From Acidobacteriota bacterium (GTDB lineage: Bacteria; Acidobacteriota; Blastocatellia; Pyrinomonadales; Pyrinomonadaceae), in the NCBI GenBank assembly GCA_029557535.1, contig JAKQII010000013.1, positions 1-64,000 of the forward strand: a stretch of DNA of 64,000 bases, read 5' to 3'. Under the pieces are notes generated by a model. The model saw only the letters and a program-made list of their open reading frames with translations. It was not told where the DNA came from and searched no databases. A program made the translations under genes and the position numbers. Each line of letters opens with the position of its first letter. Position 1 is the first letter of the stretch. Below are positions 1 to 8,307 of this stretch, in pieces.

Positions 1-1721
1 CCGCCATGCTCGCCCGCGCCCGGCCCAATGTCCACCAGATAGTCCGCGGCCAGCATCGTCTCATCATCGTGTTCCACGACTACGACCGTGTTGCCGATGT
101 CGCGCAGGTTCTGGAGGATCCTGATGAGCCGCGAGTTGTCGCGCGGATGAAGACCGATCGAAGGCTCGTCGAGCACGTAGAGCGTGCCGACGAGGAGGGA
201 CCCGAGATTTGTCGCGAGCTGGATCCGCTGCGCCTCGCCGCCCGAAAGTGTGGAAGCAAGCCGGTCGAGAGTGAGGTAGTCGAGTCCGACATCGACCATG
301 AACTTCAGTCGGCGCCGAATCTCGATCAGCAGCCTGTCGGCGATCTTTTCGCGTTCAGGCGTCAATTCGAGCTCCTCAAAAAATCTCGACGCGTCCCTGA
401 TCGACATCGCCACCGTTTCCGGCAGCGATTTTCCTCCGATCCTGACCGCGCGGGCTTCCTGCCGCAGACGGCCGCCGCGGCATTCGGGACAAACCGTGTA
501 GCCGCGGTATTTCGCAAGGAAAACCCGGACATGGAGTTTGTACTTCTTGGTTTCCAGCCATTCGAAAAAGCCGGCAACGCCGCGCCAGCTGTTTTCGCCT
601 TCAAAGATCGCCCGCTTTTGAGCTTCGGTCAGCTCACCGAATGGCACGGAAGTATCTATCTCCGCGCTTTTGCAATATGAAAGAAGCGCTTTGAATGCCC
701 AGGCGTATTGCGGGCGACTCAACGGTTCGACAGCGCCGTCCAAGATCGAGAGGTTCTCGTTCGGAACGACAAGCGAATAATCGACGCCGATCGAATTCCC
801 GAATCCCTGACAGGTCGGGCAGGCGCCGAACGGCGAGTTGAAGCTGAACAGTCGGGGTTCCGGTTCTTCATAGACCGATCCATCGTTCTTGCAGACAAAC
901 GCGTCCGAAAAGTTGAGTTCAACCGCGCCGTCGCCGGTCCGGATTGTTGCCGACGAGGTTTCGCGGAAACAAATCTCCAGCGAATCCACGAGCCGAACGC
1001 GGATCGACGGATCGGCTTTCAAACGATCGATCAGGACAAAGGTATTTTCGAAATTGTCGAAGTCGTAATCTTCCGGCGTCTGAAGATCGATCACCTTGTC
1101 CTCACGCATCAGTCGCGAAAATCCGTTCTGCATCAACTGAAGAATCGCCGCGCTGACCTTGATGCGCCGGGTTTTTTCCCTCGACGCTTCGCCCCTGACC
1201 TTCGCCTTCGAGTCTGCGGATAAATCCTCGCGGATCGGAAAAAGCACGTAGAATCGCTCGTTCGGCGGGAGTTTGGCGAGAATGTCATCCGCGGAAGACT
1301 CAGGCGAGTCCTTTTTGACCTCCGTTCCGCAGGCTTGGCAAAAGGTCTGTCCGACGCGGGCGAAGAGCAAGCGGAGATAGTCGTAGATCTCGGTCTGCGT
1401 CGCGACCGTCGAACGCGGATTCCGAGTCGAGTTCTTTTGCCGGATCGCGATCGCGGGTGCGATCCCGACGATCTCGTCGACGTCGGGCTTGTCCATCCGC
1501 TCAAGGAACTGCCGCGCATATGCCGAGAGCGATTCGACGTATCGGCGTTGGCCTTCGGCGTAGATCGTGTCGAACGCGAGGCTCGATTTTCCGGATCCCG
1601 AAACGCCGGTGACGATGGTCAGTTTATTGACAGGAATCGAAAACGAGATGTCCTTGAGGTTATGGACGCGAGCACCGCGGACCTCGATGCTTTCTTCCTT
1701 TATTTTGGCGCCGGACTGCAT
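1..1721 (-). CDS. uvrA: UvrA excinuclease ABC subunit A (N-terminal part, cut by window edge)
   Basis: The ATPase that scans DNA for lesions in nucleotide-excision repair and loads UvrB. About 573 codons of the usual ~950 are present; the C-terminal part lies beyond position 1. Translation from the ATG at 1721-1719 begins [20 protein letters not shown] and has the Walker [10 protein letters not shown] at residues 39-47. It is followed by the family block around [19 protein letters not shown] and the conserved [16 protein letters not shown] region. The gene is divergent from the DUF1223 lipoprotein, with a 100-bp gap for both promoters. No frame break is visible in the part shown. Confidence 0.96.
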   Translation of the reverse strand, partial: MQSGAKIKEESIEVRGARVHNLKDISFSIPVNKLTIVTGVSGSGKSSLAFDTIYAEGQRRYVESLSAYARQFLERMDKPDVDEIVGIAPAIAIRQKNSTRNPRSTVATQTEIYDYLRLLFARVGQTFCQACGTEVKKDSPESSADDILAKLPPNERFYVLFPIREDLSADSKAKVRGEASREKTRRIKVSAAILQLMQNGFSRLMREDKVIDLQTPEDYDFDNFENTFVLIDRLKADPSIRVRLVDSLEICFRETSSATIRTGDGAVELNFSDAFVCKNDGSVYEEPEPRLFSFNSPFGACPTCQGFGNSIGVDYSLVVPNENLSILDGAVEPLSRPQYAWAFKALLSYCKSAEIDTSVPFGELTEAQKRAIFEGENSWRGVAGFFEWLETKKYKLHVRVFLAKYRGYTVCPECRGGRLRQEARAVRIGGKSLPETVAMSIRDASRFFEELELTPEREKIADRLLIEIRRRLKFMVDVGLDYLTLDRLASTLSGGEAQRIQLATNLGSLLVGTLYVLDEPSIGLHPRDNSRLIRILQNLRDIGNTVVVVEHDDETMLAADYLVDIGPGAGEHG

Positions 1722-1821
1722 AGACGAAAATTCTCTTGATTGCGAAAAACTTCATTCTAACAAATGCCTGCCGGACGGGAAAACAGGGAACAAAACTTGT
1801 AGCGTCTGATATATTTACGGT

Positions 1822-2613
1822 ATGCGCACGAAATCTTTCACCTTTCTGATCGTCGTCGCGATCGGGATCGCATCGTGCTCGATGCAGACCGTCGAAAGCC
1901 GAAAAATGACGGATGCTCCACTCGTCAATCCGTCGGACGAGCCGGTGCCCGTGATTGTCGAGCTTTTTACCTCCGAGGGCTGTTCGAGTTGTCCGTCGGC
2001 TGAACGCAATCTTGAATTCCTTGCGCGCGAACAGCCCGTCCCGGAGGTCGAGATCATTCCCCTTGAACTTCATGTCGATTACTGGGACCGGCTCGGTTGG
2101 AAAGACCCGTTTTCGTCGGCGATCTTCTCGTCGCGTCAGGAATACTACGGTGAACGATTCAAACTCGGTTCGGTGTACACGCCGCAATTCGTGATCGACG
2201 GGGCGTTTCAGGCGTCCGGTAACGATTCTGGCGCCGCGGCGAAATTCATCATGCAGGCTTCGAAAGGACCAAAGGCGTCGGTGACCACGGTTGTCGAAGG
2301 CGAAAGGCTGCGGATCGGGATCGAGAATATGCCGAAACACGAGACTTCGAGCGTATTCGTTGCCGTTTATGAAGACGGGTTGTCACGTGATGTCTCGGCC
2401 GGCGAGAATTCGGGACGTACCCTCCGGCACAATTCTGTCGTCCGCCGATTGACCGCGATCGGGTCGATTGCGGCAGACAAATCCGATTTTTCGGCGGAGT
2501 ACGTCCTTGCACTCGATCCCGAATGGAACGGGAGGACCTTGGGTTGTGTGGTGTTTATTCAGGAAAATGCCTCACGTCGGATCCTCGGCGCCGTGAAAGT
2601 CAAGATCGGATGA
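1822..2613 (+). CDS. DUF1223-family thioredoxin-like lipoprotein
   Basis: A 263-residue protein with an N-terminal signal ending in a lipobox (GIAS-C19), so probably an envelope lipoprotein. The thioredoxin-like redox motif is FTSEGCSSCPSAE with Cys54 and Cys57, as in the DUF1223 family. The family's reaction is not established; a thiol-disulfide or copper/redox role in the periplasm is an inference. The region around DYWDRLGWKDPF and VYTPQFVIDG matches what I know of the family. It is a single-gene unit: uvrA is divergent upstream, and a good promoter for the next gene lies downstream. No strong ribosome-binding site is seen before the ATG. Confidence 0.88.
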   Translation: MRTKSFTFLIVVAIGIASCSMQTVESRKMTDAPLVNPSDEPVPVIVELFTSEGCSSCPSAERNLEFLAREQPVPEVEIIPLELHVDYWDRLGWKDPFSSAIFSSRQEYYGERFKLGSVYTPQFVIDGAFQASGNDSGAAAKFIMQASKGPKASVTTVVEGERLRIGIENMPKHETSSVFVAVYEDGLSRDVSAGENSGRTLRHNSVVRRLTAIGSIAADKSDFSAEYVLALDPEWNGRTLGCVVFIQENASRRILGAVKVKIG

Positions 2614-2659
2614 GCGGCCGACTTGGTCGAGGGTTACAGGCGGCCGGCGAAGAATTCGG

Positions 2660-2688
2660 TTGACTTATTTGTGTGCGTTCACAATAAT
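2660..2688 (+). promoter_or_regulatory. Sigma-70-type promoter of the first PqqD-tail gene
   Basis: A TTGACT -35 box (2660-2665), exactly 17 bp of spacer and an AATAAT -10 box (2683-2688). The predicted start of transcription is near 2695, giving a leader of about 45 nt. The leader ends in a strong AAGGAGA ribosome-binding site (2727-2733), five bases before the ATG at 2739. Confidence 0.6.
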
Positions 2689-2738
2689 TAGAGGTGCCAG
2701 CTTCCGGCATCACTTTAATACCCCTTAAGGAGAGATCG

Positions 2739-3293
2739 ATGAGATCTGACGTTTTCGCAAAACGCCGAGATGATGAAGTTGTTGTGCAGGAACTCGATGG
2801 CGAGTTCTTGGTTTACGATCTGAGAACGGACAAGGCATTTTGCCTGAACGATACCTCGTCGGTCGTGTGGAACGCGTGTGACGGCAAACGGGACCACGAA
2901 CAGATTCGTTCCGTTGTCAGTGCACAGCTTGGTTCGGAGATCGGTCAGGACGTCGTCTGGCTCGCGCTGCAGCAGCTGTCGAAAAACGGTCTGATCGACG
3001 GCGGGGACGTCGAGGCTCCCGTGGAGTTTGCCGGATTGTCGAGACGTCAGCTGATGAAACGGATCGGGCTTGCAACAGCCGTCGCGTTGCCGGTCGTCGC
3101 ATCGTTGGTTGCGCCGACCGCCGCGCACGCTTCGTCGTTGTGTATGACGGGCACTTCATGTTCATGCCCTGGCGGAACCCCGATGGGTTCGAGTTGTCCG
3201 AATACGACGTGTCGAAACTCCCCGAGCGTTCCCACCGGAAGCTGTCTATGCAGCCCCAATCCGCCGGGACCTGCGGGCCGGACTTGCGTGTAA
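2739..3293 (+). CDS. PqqD-domain protein with internal Tat-like signal and eight-Cys tail (copy 1)
   Basis: A 184-residue protein in three parts. Residues ~8-90 form a PqqD-like domain (FLVYDL, AFCLND, VWNACDG, then a winged-helix-like half ending QQLSKNGLID); in RiPP pathways such domains bind leader peptides. Residues 101-110 read SRRQLMKRIG, close to the Tat motif S-R-R-x-F-L-K. A hydrophobic stretch and an AHA-type cleavage site near residue 131 follow. The last ~50 residues are a Gly/Ser/Pro-rich tail with eight cysteines, spaced C-x5-C-x-C-x9-C-x4-C-x10-C-x-C-x11-C. The start is set by the AAGGAGA site. A paralogue lies at 5928. I infer that the tail is an exported, possibly modified peptide carried by its own recognition domain; the function is not known. 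Confidence 0.85.
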   Translation: MRSDVFAKRRDDEVVVQELDGEFLVYDLRTDKAFCLNDTSSVVWNACDGKRDHEQIRSVVSAQLGSEIGQDVVWLALQQLSKNGLIDGGDVEAPVEFAGLSRRQLMKRIGLATAVALPVVASLVAPTAAHASSLCMTGTSCSCPGGTPMGSSCPNTTCRNSPSVPTGSCLCSPNPPGPAGRTCV

Positions 3294-3371
3294 CCAATGC
3301 CTTGTTTTGATCTTCCGGCCGTTTCTTGGATCCGCAGTCACTTAGTGAGGTCACGTTTCGATTAGGCTCAA

Positions 3372-4607
3372 GTGTTTGATTTCGCGTTTAACCCCTTGAT
3401 CGACATTCACGATGAGGGCGGTGAGGCTCTTCATCTGGTTGCGCCGAAACCCGGCGCGGGTCTTCAGTCATACGAACTGAGAAGATCGGCAAATGCCGGT
3501 CTTTTTGATTTTTTCGAAAGCGTCGCGCGGACCGGAATGCTTGACGACGGGCTTCTTGATGACCTTGATCCGGACGAATTCGAGCTTCTCCGCAGTCACG
3601 GATTCATTCTTCGGGCAAACGCGCTTCCGGAACAGCCGCTTTTCGCGGCGTTGCTGACTGATGTCGATGAATTTGCGGACGACATTGCAGAGCCTGACCT
3701 GATCATCAACCCGACGTTCCGATTCATTAACGTTGAACCGGCGCATATGCGGTCGTGGATGCACGACCGGCGCCACTCCGGACGGCCGTCAGCCTGGATC
3801 ACCAAACCCGTTACCGGGATCGAGCTTGGTTATTGGCTGAGTCACCGGGAAGCCGCACTCGTCTCTCAATTCGTCGCCGGAGATAGTCCCCAAGTAAGCC
3901 TTGATCCGGCGCTGAAACGCCGGTTGCTTTCGGCCGGGATCCTCACGAGCGTCGCCCTGTTGGAGTCCGATGCTGCCGCAGCTTCCGAATGGATTTCCGT
4001 GGCGAAATCGAATTATGAGCTGAACGGATATGCCGTTCTGCGCGATCTTGTCCCGCGAGCGCAGTCTGAGGCGATGAAGAGATACTATCGAAATTATGTT
4101 GCCGACGGGTTCATGCCCTTCGATGACGCTCAGAGCGAGCGTTATTACCAGCACAATGAGCCGCTCGCGAGGACCTTTCACGGGAATTTCACGAAGCTGA
4201 TGAGCCTTGTCGTCGGAAGCGGCGTGATCCCGTCATACGTTTACGCCGGGTCATACATTGCCGGATCAGCGCTGACCCCGCATGTTGATCGGGCGCAATG
4301 CGAATTCAGCATCTCGATGCAGGTCGATTTCTGCCCCGACATCGATCGAAATCCGTCGCCTTGGGGATTGTTCCTGAAACAAGGGGCAACCGTCGATGCC
4401 GCGCACTGCGCCGATCGGCACGAGGATTATCCCGCTGACTCGCAAGAGCGGGATTCAAACCCCGTGGTCTATCTCTCGAACGGCGACGCCGTGATTTATA
4501 AAGGATGCGAGCTCGTGCATTACCGGTATCCGTTGGCAGACGGCTGCGCATCGACCTCGTTGTTCATGCATTACGTGCCGGTCGATTTCGGCGGCGATCT
4601 GGATTAG
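3372..4607 (+). CDS. 2OG-Fe(II) oxygenase-like protein of the PqqD-tail locus
   Basis: A 411-residue protein with a GTG start. The C-terminal half looks like a double-stranded beta-helix dioxygenase. The HxD pair is H304-V-D306 in LTPHVDRAQCEFSISMQ, and the distal histidine is H383 in GCELVHYRYP. The usual Arg/Lys about ten residues after the distal His, which holds 2-oxoglutarate, is not obvious; R385 is the nearest. The N-terminal ~120 residues (for example FELLRSHGFIL) have a winged-helix flavour like a PqqD/RRE domain, which is a guess. It lies 78 bp after PqqD-tail copy 1 on the same strand, so it is probably co-transcribed. A likely role is hydroxylation of that protein's tail. The stop overlaps the convergent kinase gene's stop. 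Confidence 0.7.
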   Translation: MFDFAFNPLIDIHDEGGEALHLVAPKPGAGLQSYELRRSANAGLFDFFESVARTGMLDDGLLDDLDPDEFELLRSHGFILRANALPEQPLFAALLTDVDEFADDIAEPDLIINPTFRFINVEPAHMRSWMHDRRHSGRPSAWITKPVTGIELGYWLSHREAALVSQFVAGDSPQVSLDPALKRRLLSAGILTSVALLESDAAAASEWISVAKSNYELNGYAVLRDLVPRAQSEAMKRYYRNYVADGFMPFDDAQSERYYQHNEPLARTFHGNFTKLMSLVVGSGVIPSYVYAGSYIAGSALTPHVDRAQCEFSISMQVDFCPDIDRNPSPWGLFLKQGATVDAAHCADRHEDYPADSQERDSNPVVYLSNGDAVIYKGCELVHYRYPLADGCASTSLFMHYVPVDFGGDLD

Positions 4608-5512
4608 TCGTTCTGCTTCTCTGCCATCACCGAATCGAGAAGGGAAACGATCGCGGGAGCGCACTCGACCGCTTCGCCGCGCGTCGAACGGACAGTGATC
4701 GCGGTACGTGCAACTTTCGTGAGGACGTCGACGGCGAATTCCGGCACGCGCCGGATCGGTATTGTGTTTCGGAGCAGTTCGATCACGCAATTTGCCGGAG
4801 ACAGGCGGCGCGGCCGCCAATTGCCGCCTGATTTGTATTTTGCGAACACGATCAACGCGACGGGAATGCCGTTCTCTCCTGAAGTGCCTCCGATCTCGTC
4901 GATCGATTTGTCAGTTTGTCGGAATTTTCCGGCGGGACGGATCGAAAGCGGTTTCGGACATGGATGTACGAGACCGTCGCCATCGAAAATCGCGTACTCG
5001 TCCGAATAGTATACTGCGCCCAACTTGACCAATTCCGCAGTAAGCGTGGTCTTTCCCTGGAGGCTCCGGGCCGGGATCACGATCGCCTTCCCATTCCATG
5101 CCACAACACCCGCGTGGACAAAGAGCCGATCGACGGCGTGCTCGGCAATATGTAATCGAACGTGCGTCAAGAGAAACTTCCACACCATGCTTCGCGCCGT
5201 CCTGAACAGAATCACCTTTCGGTTCAATACCAAAGTGTCCTTTCGTCCGACGTATCTCACGAGCGCGTATTCAAAGTCAGGGACGTGCTTATCATTCGAG
5301 AAAGCTTGATTCGGGAACGTTTCGGTGACAAACCGCAAAAGCTCACCGATCGCGTCTTCGTCGTTGGTCACGAACGAGATCCCGACTCCGAAAATGCTGA
5401 ATGCATGTCGGAATTCAAGCTGATCGATGGTCCTTTGGAGTCGGGGATGCATTATCGTGACTTGGGTGAACGTCGCCTTCGCGCGAGGACTCAGTTTTGA
5501 CCGTTTCACCAA
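4604..5512 (-). CDS. HPr-kinase-like (HprK/SerK-type) protein, copy 1
   Basis: A 302-residue protein if read from the TTG at 5512; an ATG at 5452 (MHPRLQ) is the conservative alternative. It matches the C-terminal kinase domain of HPr kinase: FVHAGVVAWNGKAIVI, a P-loop region at 148-156 (ARSLQGKTT), and the acidic pair D171-E172 in YYSDEYAIFD. Small HprK-like kinases occur in RiPP clusters, such as the paeninodin-type lasso peptide kinases that phosphorylate a precursor serine. The first glycine of the P-loop is replaced by Ala, so ATP binding may be weakened. It is convergent with the oxygenase gene, and the two stop codons overlap in TTAG. By context I infer that it acts on the PqqD-fused tail. 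Confidence 0.75.
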   Translation of the reverse strand: MVKRSKLSPRAKATFTQVTIMHPRLQRTIDQLEFRHAFSIFGVGISFVTNDEDAIGELLRFVTETFPNQAFSNDKHVPDFEYALVRYVGRKDTLVLNRKVILFRTARSMVWKFLLTHVRLHIAEHAVDRLFVHAGVVAWNGKAIVIPARSLQGKTTLTAELVKLGAVYYSDEYAIFDGDGLVHPCPKPLSIRPAGKFRQTDKSIDEIGGTSGENGIPVALIVFAKYKSGGNWRPRRLSPANCVIELLRNTIPIRRVPEFAVDVLTKVARTAITVRSTRGEAVECAPAIVSLLDSVMAEKQND

Positions 5513-5772
5513 CGGACATCATATTTTACAAACGTTTCGCGCCACGTGCCTTCGCCGACCAGCGGCAACGATCCATCATAAGTGAGCGGCGTCTCCAACG
5601 AACAGGATTTCCTGTAAGTACGGCCGCTCGGCGAATATATCGTGAGGACGATCTTATCCTCCCTCGTGGCGGAGATCGCGCCTGATCTCCAGTCGAGCCT
5701 GCACCGTACCAAGACCCGGGCGCCTACAGGCAGGTCGCAAAGTCTCATGTTAGGGGAATGGGCTACCGACAT
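5506..5772 (-). CDS. Small hypothetical protein upstream of HprK-like copy 1
   Basis: An 88-residue reading frame from the ATG at 5772; it stays open further upstream to 5925. It overlaps the 5' end of the HprK-like gene by 7 bp, as expected for coupled translation. The sequence is protein-like: KIVLTIYSPSGRTY followed by PLTYDGSLPLVGEGTW resembles strands of a beta-sandwich domain. No signal peptide, membrane segment or catalytic motif is seen. The start at 5772 is chosen because it leaves about 155 bp for promoters before the divergent PqqD-tail copy 2. I do not recognise the family; it could also be the remnant of a longer gene. Confidence 0.4.
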   Translation of the reverse strand: MSVAHSPNMRLCDLPVGARVLVRCRLDWRSGAISATREDKIVLTIYSPSGRTYRKSCSLETPLTYDGSLPLVGEGTWRETFVKYDVRW

Positions 5773-5927
5773 TGCCTTGAGATTGATATCTTGAAGACCA
5801 CGTGTCAAGAGCACGAGGGCCGACGTGACCCGCCGACAATCGAAAGATTTGACATGATATTCGGCTGCATGGCATCCTTTTGAAGGTGATCGATGCCGAA
5901 TCCGCAGCAGAATCAGTATTTCCAAGA

Positions 5928-6476
5928 ATGAACATCACTCCACGAAGCAGATCCGAAGCGATCATTGTCCAGGAAGCCGGGAATGAACTCTTGGTCTATG
6001 ATCTGAACGAACACCGAGCCTATTGCTTGAACGAAGTCTCCGCCGCGGTTTGGAAGTCGTGCGACGGACGCCGCGACATCAAAGAAATCGCGAGGTCGGC
6101 AGGCAACGACTATGGAGCAACGCTCGACGAGGACTTGATCGTGCTGGCTCTCGATCAGCTAAGGCGCGCGGAATTGGTAGACGATGCGCCTAAACTGGCC
6201 GATCGGTTCCCGGCGGTCAGCCGGCGAGAGATAATCAGGCGCATCGGCAAGGCGTCATTGGTCGCGTTGCCGGTTCTCACTTCGCTCGTTGCGCCAACGG
6301 CAATTCACGCCAATTCGCTTTGCATGACCCTTGTGGGCGGGTGCACGTGCGGTCTTGGCGACAATCAACCGTCCGGTATGTTTTGCGTGCCGTCCGGTTT
6401 CGGGGCAATGGCTTGTGCCGACACCAACTGCAGGTGCCTCAGCATGGGGTTCGGCGCCGACGATTGTGTGCCGTAA
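5928..6476 (+). CDS. PqqD-domain protein with internal Tat-like signal and eight-Cys tail (copy 2)
   Basis: A 182-residue paralogue of the protein at 2739, with the same order: PqqD-like domain (LLVYDL, AYCLNE, VWKSCDG, residues ~8-85), Tat-like SRREIIRRIG at 98-107, a hydrophobic stretch, AIHAN cleavage-like site near 129, and an eight-Cys tail. The cysteine order with two CxC pairs is kept (C-x6-C-x-C-x11-C-x9-C-x4-C-x-C-x9-C), but the residues between them differ almost completely. The start at ATG 5928 aligns with copy 1; TTG/GTG codons at 5880-5888 would add 14-16 residues. No good ribosome-binding site is seen. A perfect TTGACA at 5849-5854 could be a -35 box but has no clear -10. It is convergent with the second HprK-like gene, with a gap of 6 bp. 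Confidence 0.82.
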   Translation: MNITPRSRSEAIIVQEAGNELLVYDLNEHRAYCLNEVSAAVWKSCDGRRDIKEIARSAGNDYGATLDEDLIVLALDQLRRAELVDDAPKLADRFPAVSRREIIRRIGKASLVALPVLTSLVAPTAIHANSLCMTLVGGCTCGLGDNQPSGMFCVPSGFGAMACADTNCRCLSMGFGADDCVP

Positions 6477-6482
6477 TTGCTT

Positions 6483-7313
6483 TCAGCGACCTGTGAGCTG
6501 CTCCAATAGTGCCTCCGCGGCTTCGGTCGCTTCGCCCCGTTTTCCTTTCAAAAAGACTGCACCGGCAACGGCCTTTCCGAGTACCTTGATCGCCCGTTCG
6601 GGAGACGCGCGTATTGGAACCGTGTTTGCGATCAGTGCCATCAGTCCGTCGCCCTTCGTGATTGCTCGCGGTCGAAAGTGGCTGCCCTGAACATATTCCG
6701 ACACCAGGACGGTTCCGACCGGCACCGGGTCGACGGCGACGGTCGCTCCGAGCGACTCCGCGGAGATTTCCACTTGGCGGTGGCCGTCCAATATTCCCCT
6801 CATCGACAAAGTCTTTGGGAACGGACAGGCCCGCCCGAGATTGTCAATGACCGCAAATTCGTCAGACAAGTACTCGGCTCCCCGCTTGACGAGTTCCGCC
6901 GTCAGGGTCGTTTTTCCGCTGTAGCTTTCGCCCGGAAGCAAGACCGCCCGACCGTTCCAAACCACCGCCCCCGAATGGACGAATATGAACTCCCGCGCGT
7001 TTTCGGCGACGGTAAGACGTGCGTGAGAACCAAGGTATGTCAGCGTTCTTTCAAGGTCGGCCCGGTCGATCAAGGTTTCGCCGTTCGAGTCGATCGAGTA
7101 ACCGTCTGTTCCCGACAGGATCGTGAAGCGGCGGTCGATCGCCGTTTCGACCACGATCTGGCGAGAACCCGGAAGCGACTCCGAAACCGCACGACCGATC
7201 CCTTCGCCTATATCGGCAGGTCCTGAAACCTCGACGACTATTCCGAATGCCTCGAATTTGAGTGATTGGAGATGAGCGGACATCCTTCGAAATTCGCAGA
7301 AATCAGGGTTCAT
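6483..7313 (-). CDS. HPr-kinase-like (HprK/SerK-type) protein, copy 2
   Basis: A 276-residue paralogue of the kinase at 4604, with a better P-loop: G128-ESYS-GKTT136 in [16 protein letters not shown], preceded by [11 protein letters not shown] and followed by D151-E152 in [10 protein letters not shown]. The start is taken at ATG 7313 (MNPDFCEF), which overlaps the end of lpxD by 11 bp; ATG 7283 is an alternative. It is convergent with PqqD-tail copy 2, so each tail protein has one kinase next to or near it. The expected activity is ATP-dependent phosphorylation of a serine in a peptide or small protein; the substrate is inferred from position only. Expression is probably tied to lpxD through the overlap. 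Confidence 0.78.
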   Translation of the reverse strand: MNPDFCEFRRMSAHLQSLKFEAFGIVVEVSGPADIGEGIGRAVSESLPGSRQIVVETAIDRRFTILSGTDGYSIDSNGETLIDRADLERTLTYLGSHARLTVAENAREFIFVHSGAVVWNGRAVLLPGESYSGKTTLTAELVKRGAEYLSDEFAVIDNLGRACPFPKTLSMRGILDGHRQVEISAESLGATVAVDPVPVGTVLVSEYVQGSHFRPRAITKGDGLMALIANTVPIRASPERAIKVLGKAVAGAVFLKGKRGEATEAAEALLEQLTGR

Positions 7314-8307
7314 TTTGGCCGATTCTTCGCCTGATCTCGCGCAGTTCCTCCCGAAGTCGTCCGATTCCTTTGACCATCGCGTTCTGGCGTTTGTATTCGT
7401 CGAGCGGCTGCACCGGCGTTCCGCACCAGACTCCGGGACGCACGATCTTTCCCGGGAACACGGCCGATTGCGCACCGATGGTCGTGCCGGGCAACAGACG
7501 GACGTGATCGGCGATTCCGACCTGACCTGCAAGGACGCAGTCGTCTCCGATCGACGCACTTCCGGAAATGCCGGTCTGCGAGGCGATGACGACCCGTTTG
7601 CCGATTTGCACGTTGTGCGCGACCTGCACGAGATTGTCGATCTTCGTGCCCTCGCCGATCCGGGTCTCGCCGAGCGCTCCGCGATCGACGCAGGTGTTCG
7701 CTCCGATCTCGACATTGTCCTCAATAACGACGGCCCCGATCTGTGGGAACTGCACGTAACCCTCCGGCCCGCGGACGTATCCGAATCCGTCGGCGCCGAT
7801 CACCGCTCCGGAATGGATGACGCAGTTGTCGCCGATCGCGACGTTGTCGTAGATGGCAACGTTCGCGTGAATGATCGTGCATTTGCCGATCGAAACCCCG
7901 CGTCCGATCCTCGATCCGTCGTGGATCTCGGTTCCTTCACCGACATTCGTGCCGGCGTCGATCGAGACAAACGCCCCAATGAACGACGCCCGGACATCGG
8001 CGTCCTCCGATATCACCGCCGATTCGTGCCTGCCGCTCCGCGAAAGATACGGGTGAAGCGACCTCGCCGCGACGGCAAATGCGAACTTCGGATCTTTCAC
8101 GCGGATGACGTCGCAACTAACATCCGAATCGAAGTCAGGCCGGACGAGCAGACAGCCGGCCGACGTTCCGTCAAATTTCCCGGCGTCGTCAACGAATGCC
8201 AGCTGATCTTCGCCGGCGGTTTCGGGTTTTGCGATCGAACGAATCTCCGCAGTGCCGTTACCGGACAATTCGCCGCCGACCAATTTCGCGATCTCGCGTG
8301 GATTCAT
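7303..8307 (-). CDS. lpxD: LpxD, UDP-3-O-acylglucosamine N-acyltransferase
   Basis: Third step of lipid A synthesis: transfers a hydroxyacyl chain from acyl-ACP to UDP-3-O-acylglucosamine in the cytoplasm. The 334-residue protein begins [16 protein letters not shown] (ATG 8307), with the N-terminal UDP-binding domain (residues ~1-100). A left-handed beta-helix of hexapeptide repeats follows (for example [20 protein letters not shown]) with the active-site block [15 protein letters not shown]. The C-terminal helix ([13 protein letters not shown]) is as in known LpxD. It is not next to lpxA or fabZ here; its downstream neighbour is an HprK-like kinase. A longer open frame upstream to 8550 is repeat-derived and not used. 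Confidence 0.95.
   Translation of the reverse strand: MNPREIAKLVGGELSGNGTAEIRSIAKPETAGEDQLAFVDDAGKFDGTSAGCLLVRPDFDSDVSCDVIRVKDPKFAFAVAARSLHPYLSRSGRHESAVISEDADVRASFIGAFVSIDAGTNVGEGTEIHDGSRIGRGVSIGKCTIIHANVAIYDNVAIGDNCVIHSGAVIGADGFGYVRGPEGYVQFPQIGAVVIEDNVEIGANTCVDRGALGETRIGEGTKIDNLVQVAHNVQIGKRVVIASQTGISGSASIGDDCVLAGQVGIADHVRLLPGTTIGAQSAVFPGKIVRPGVWCGTPVQPLDEYKRQNAMVKGIGRLREELREIRRRIGQNEP

Noticed and set aside
5849-5854. Perfect TTGACA as promoter of PqqD-tail copy 2
   Set aside because: No acceptable -10 box at 16-18 bp; mentioned only as a possible -35.
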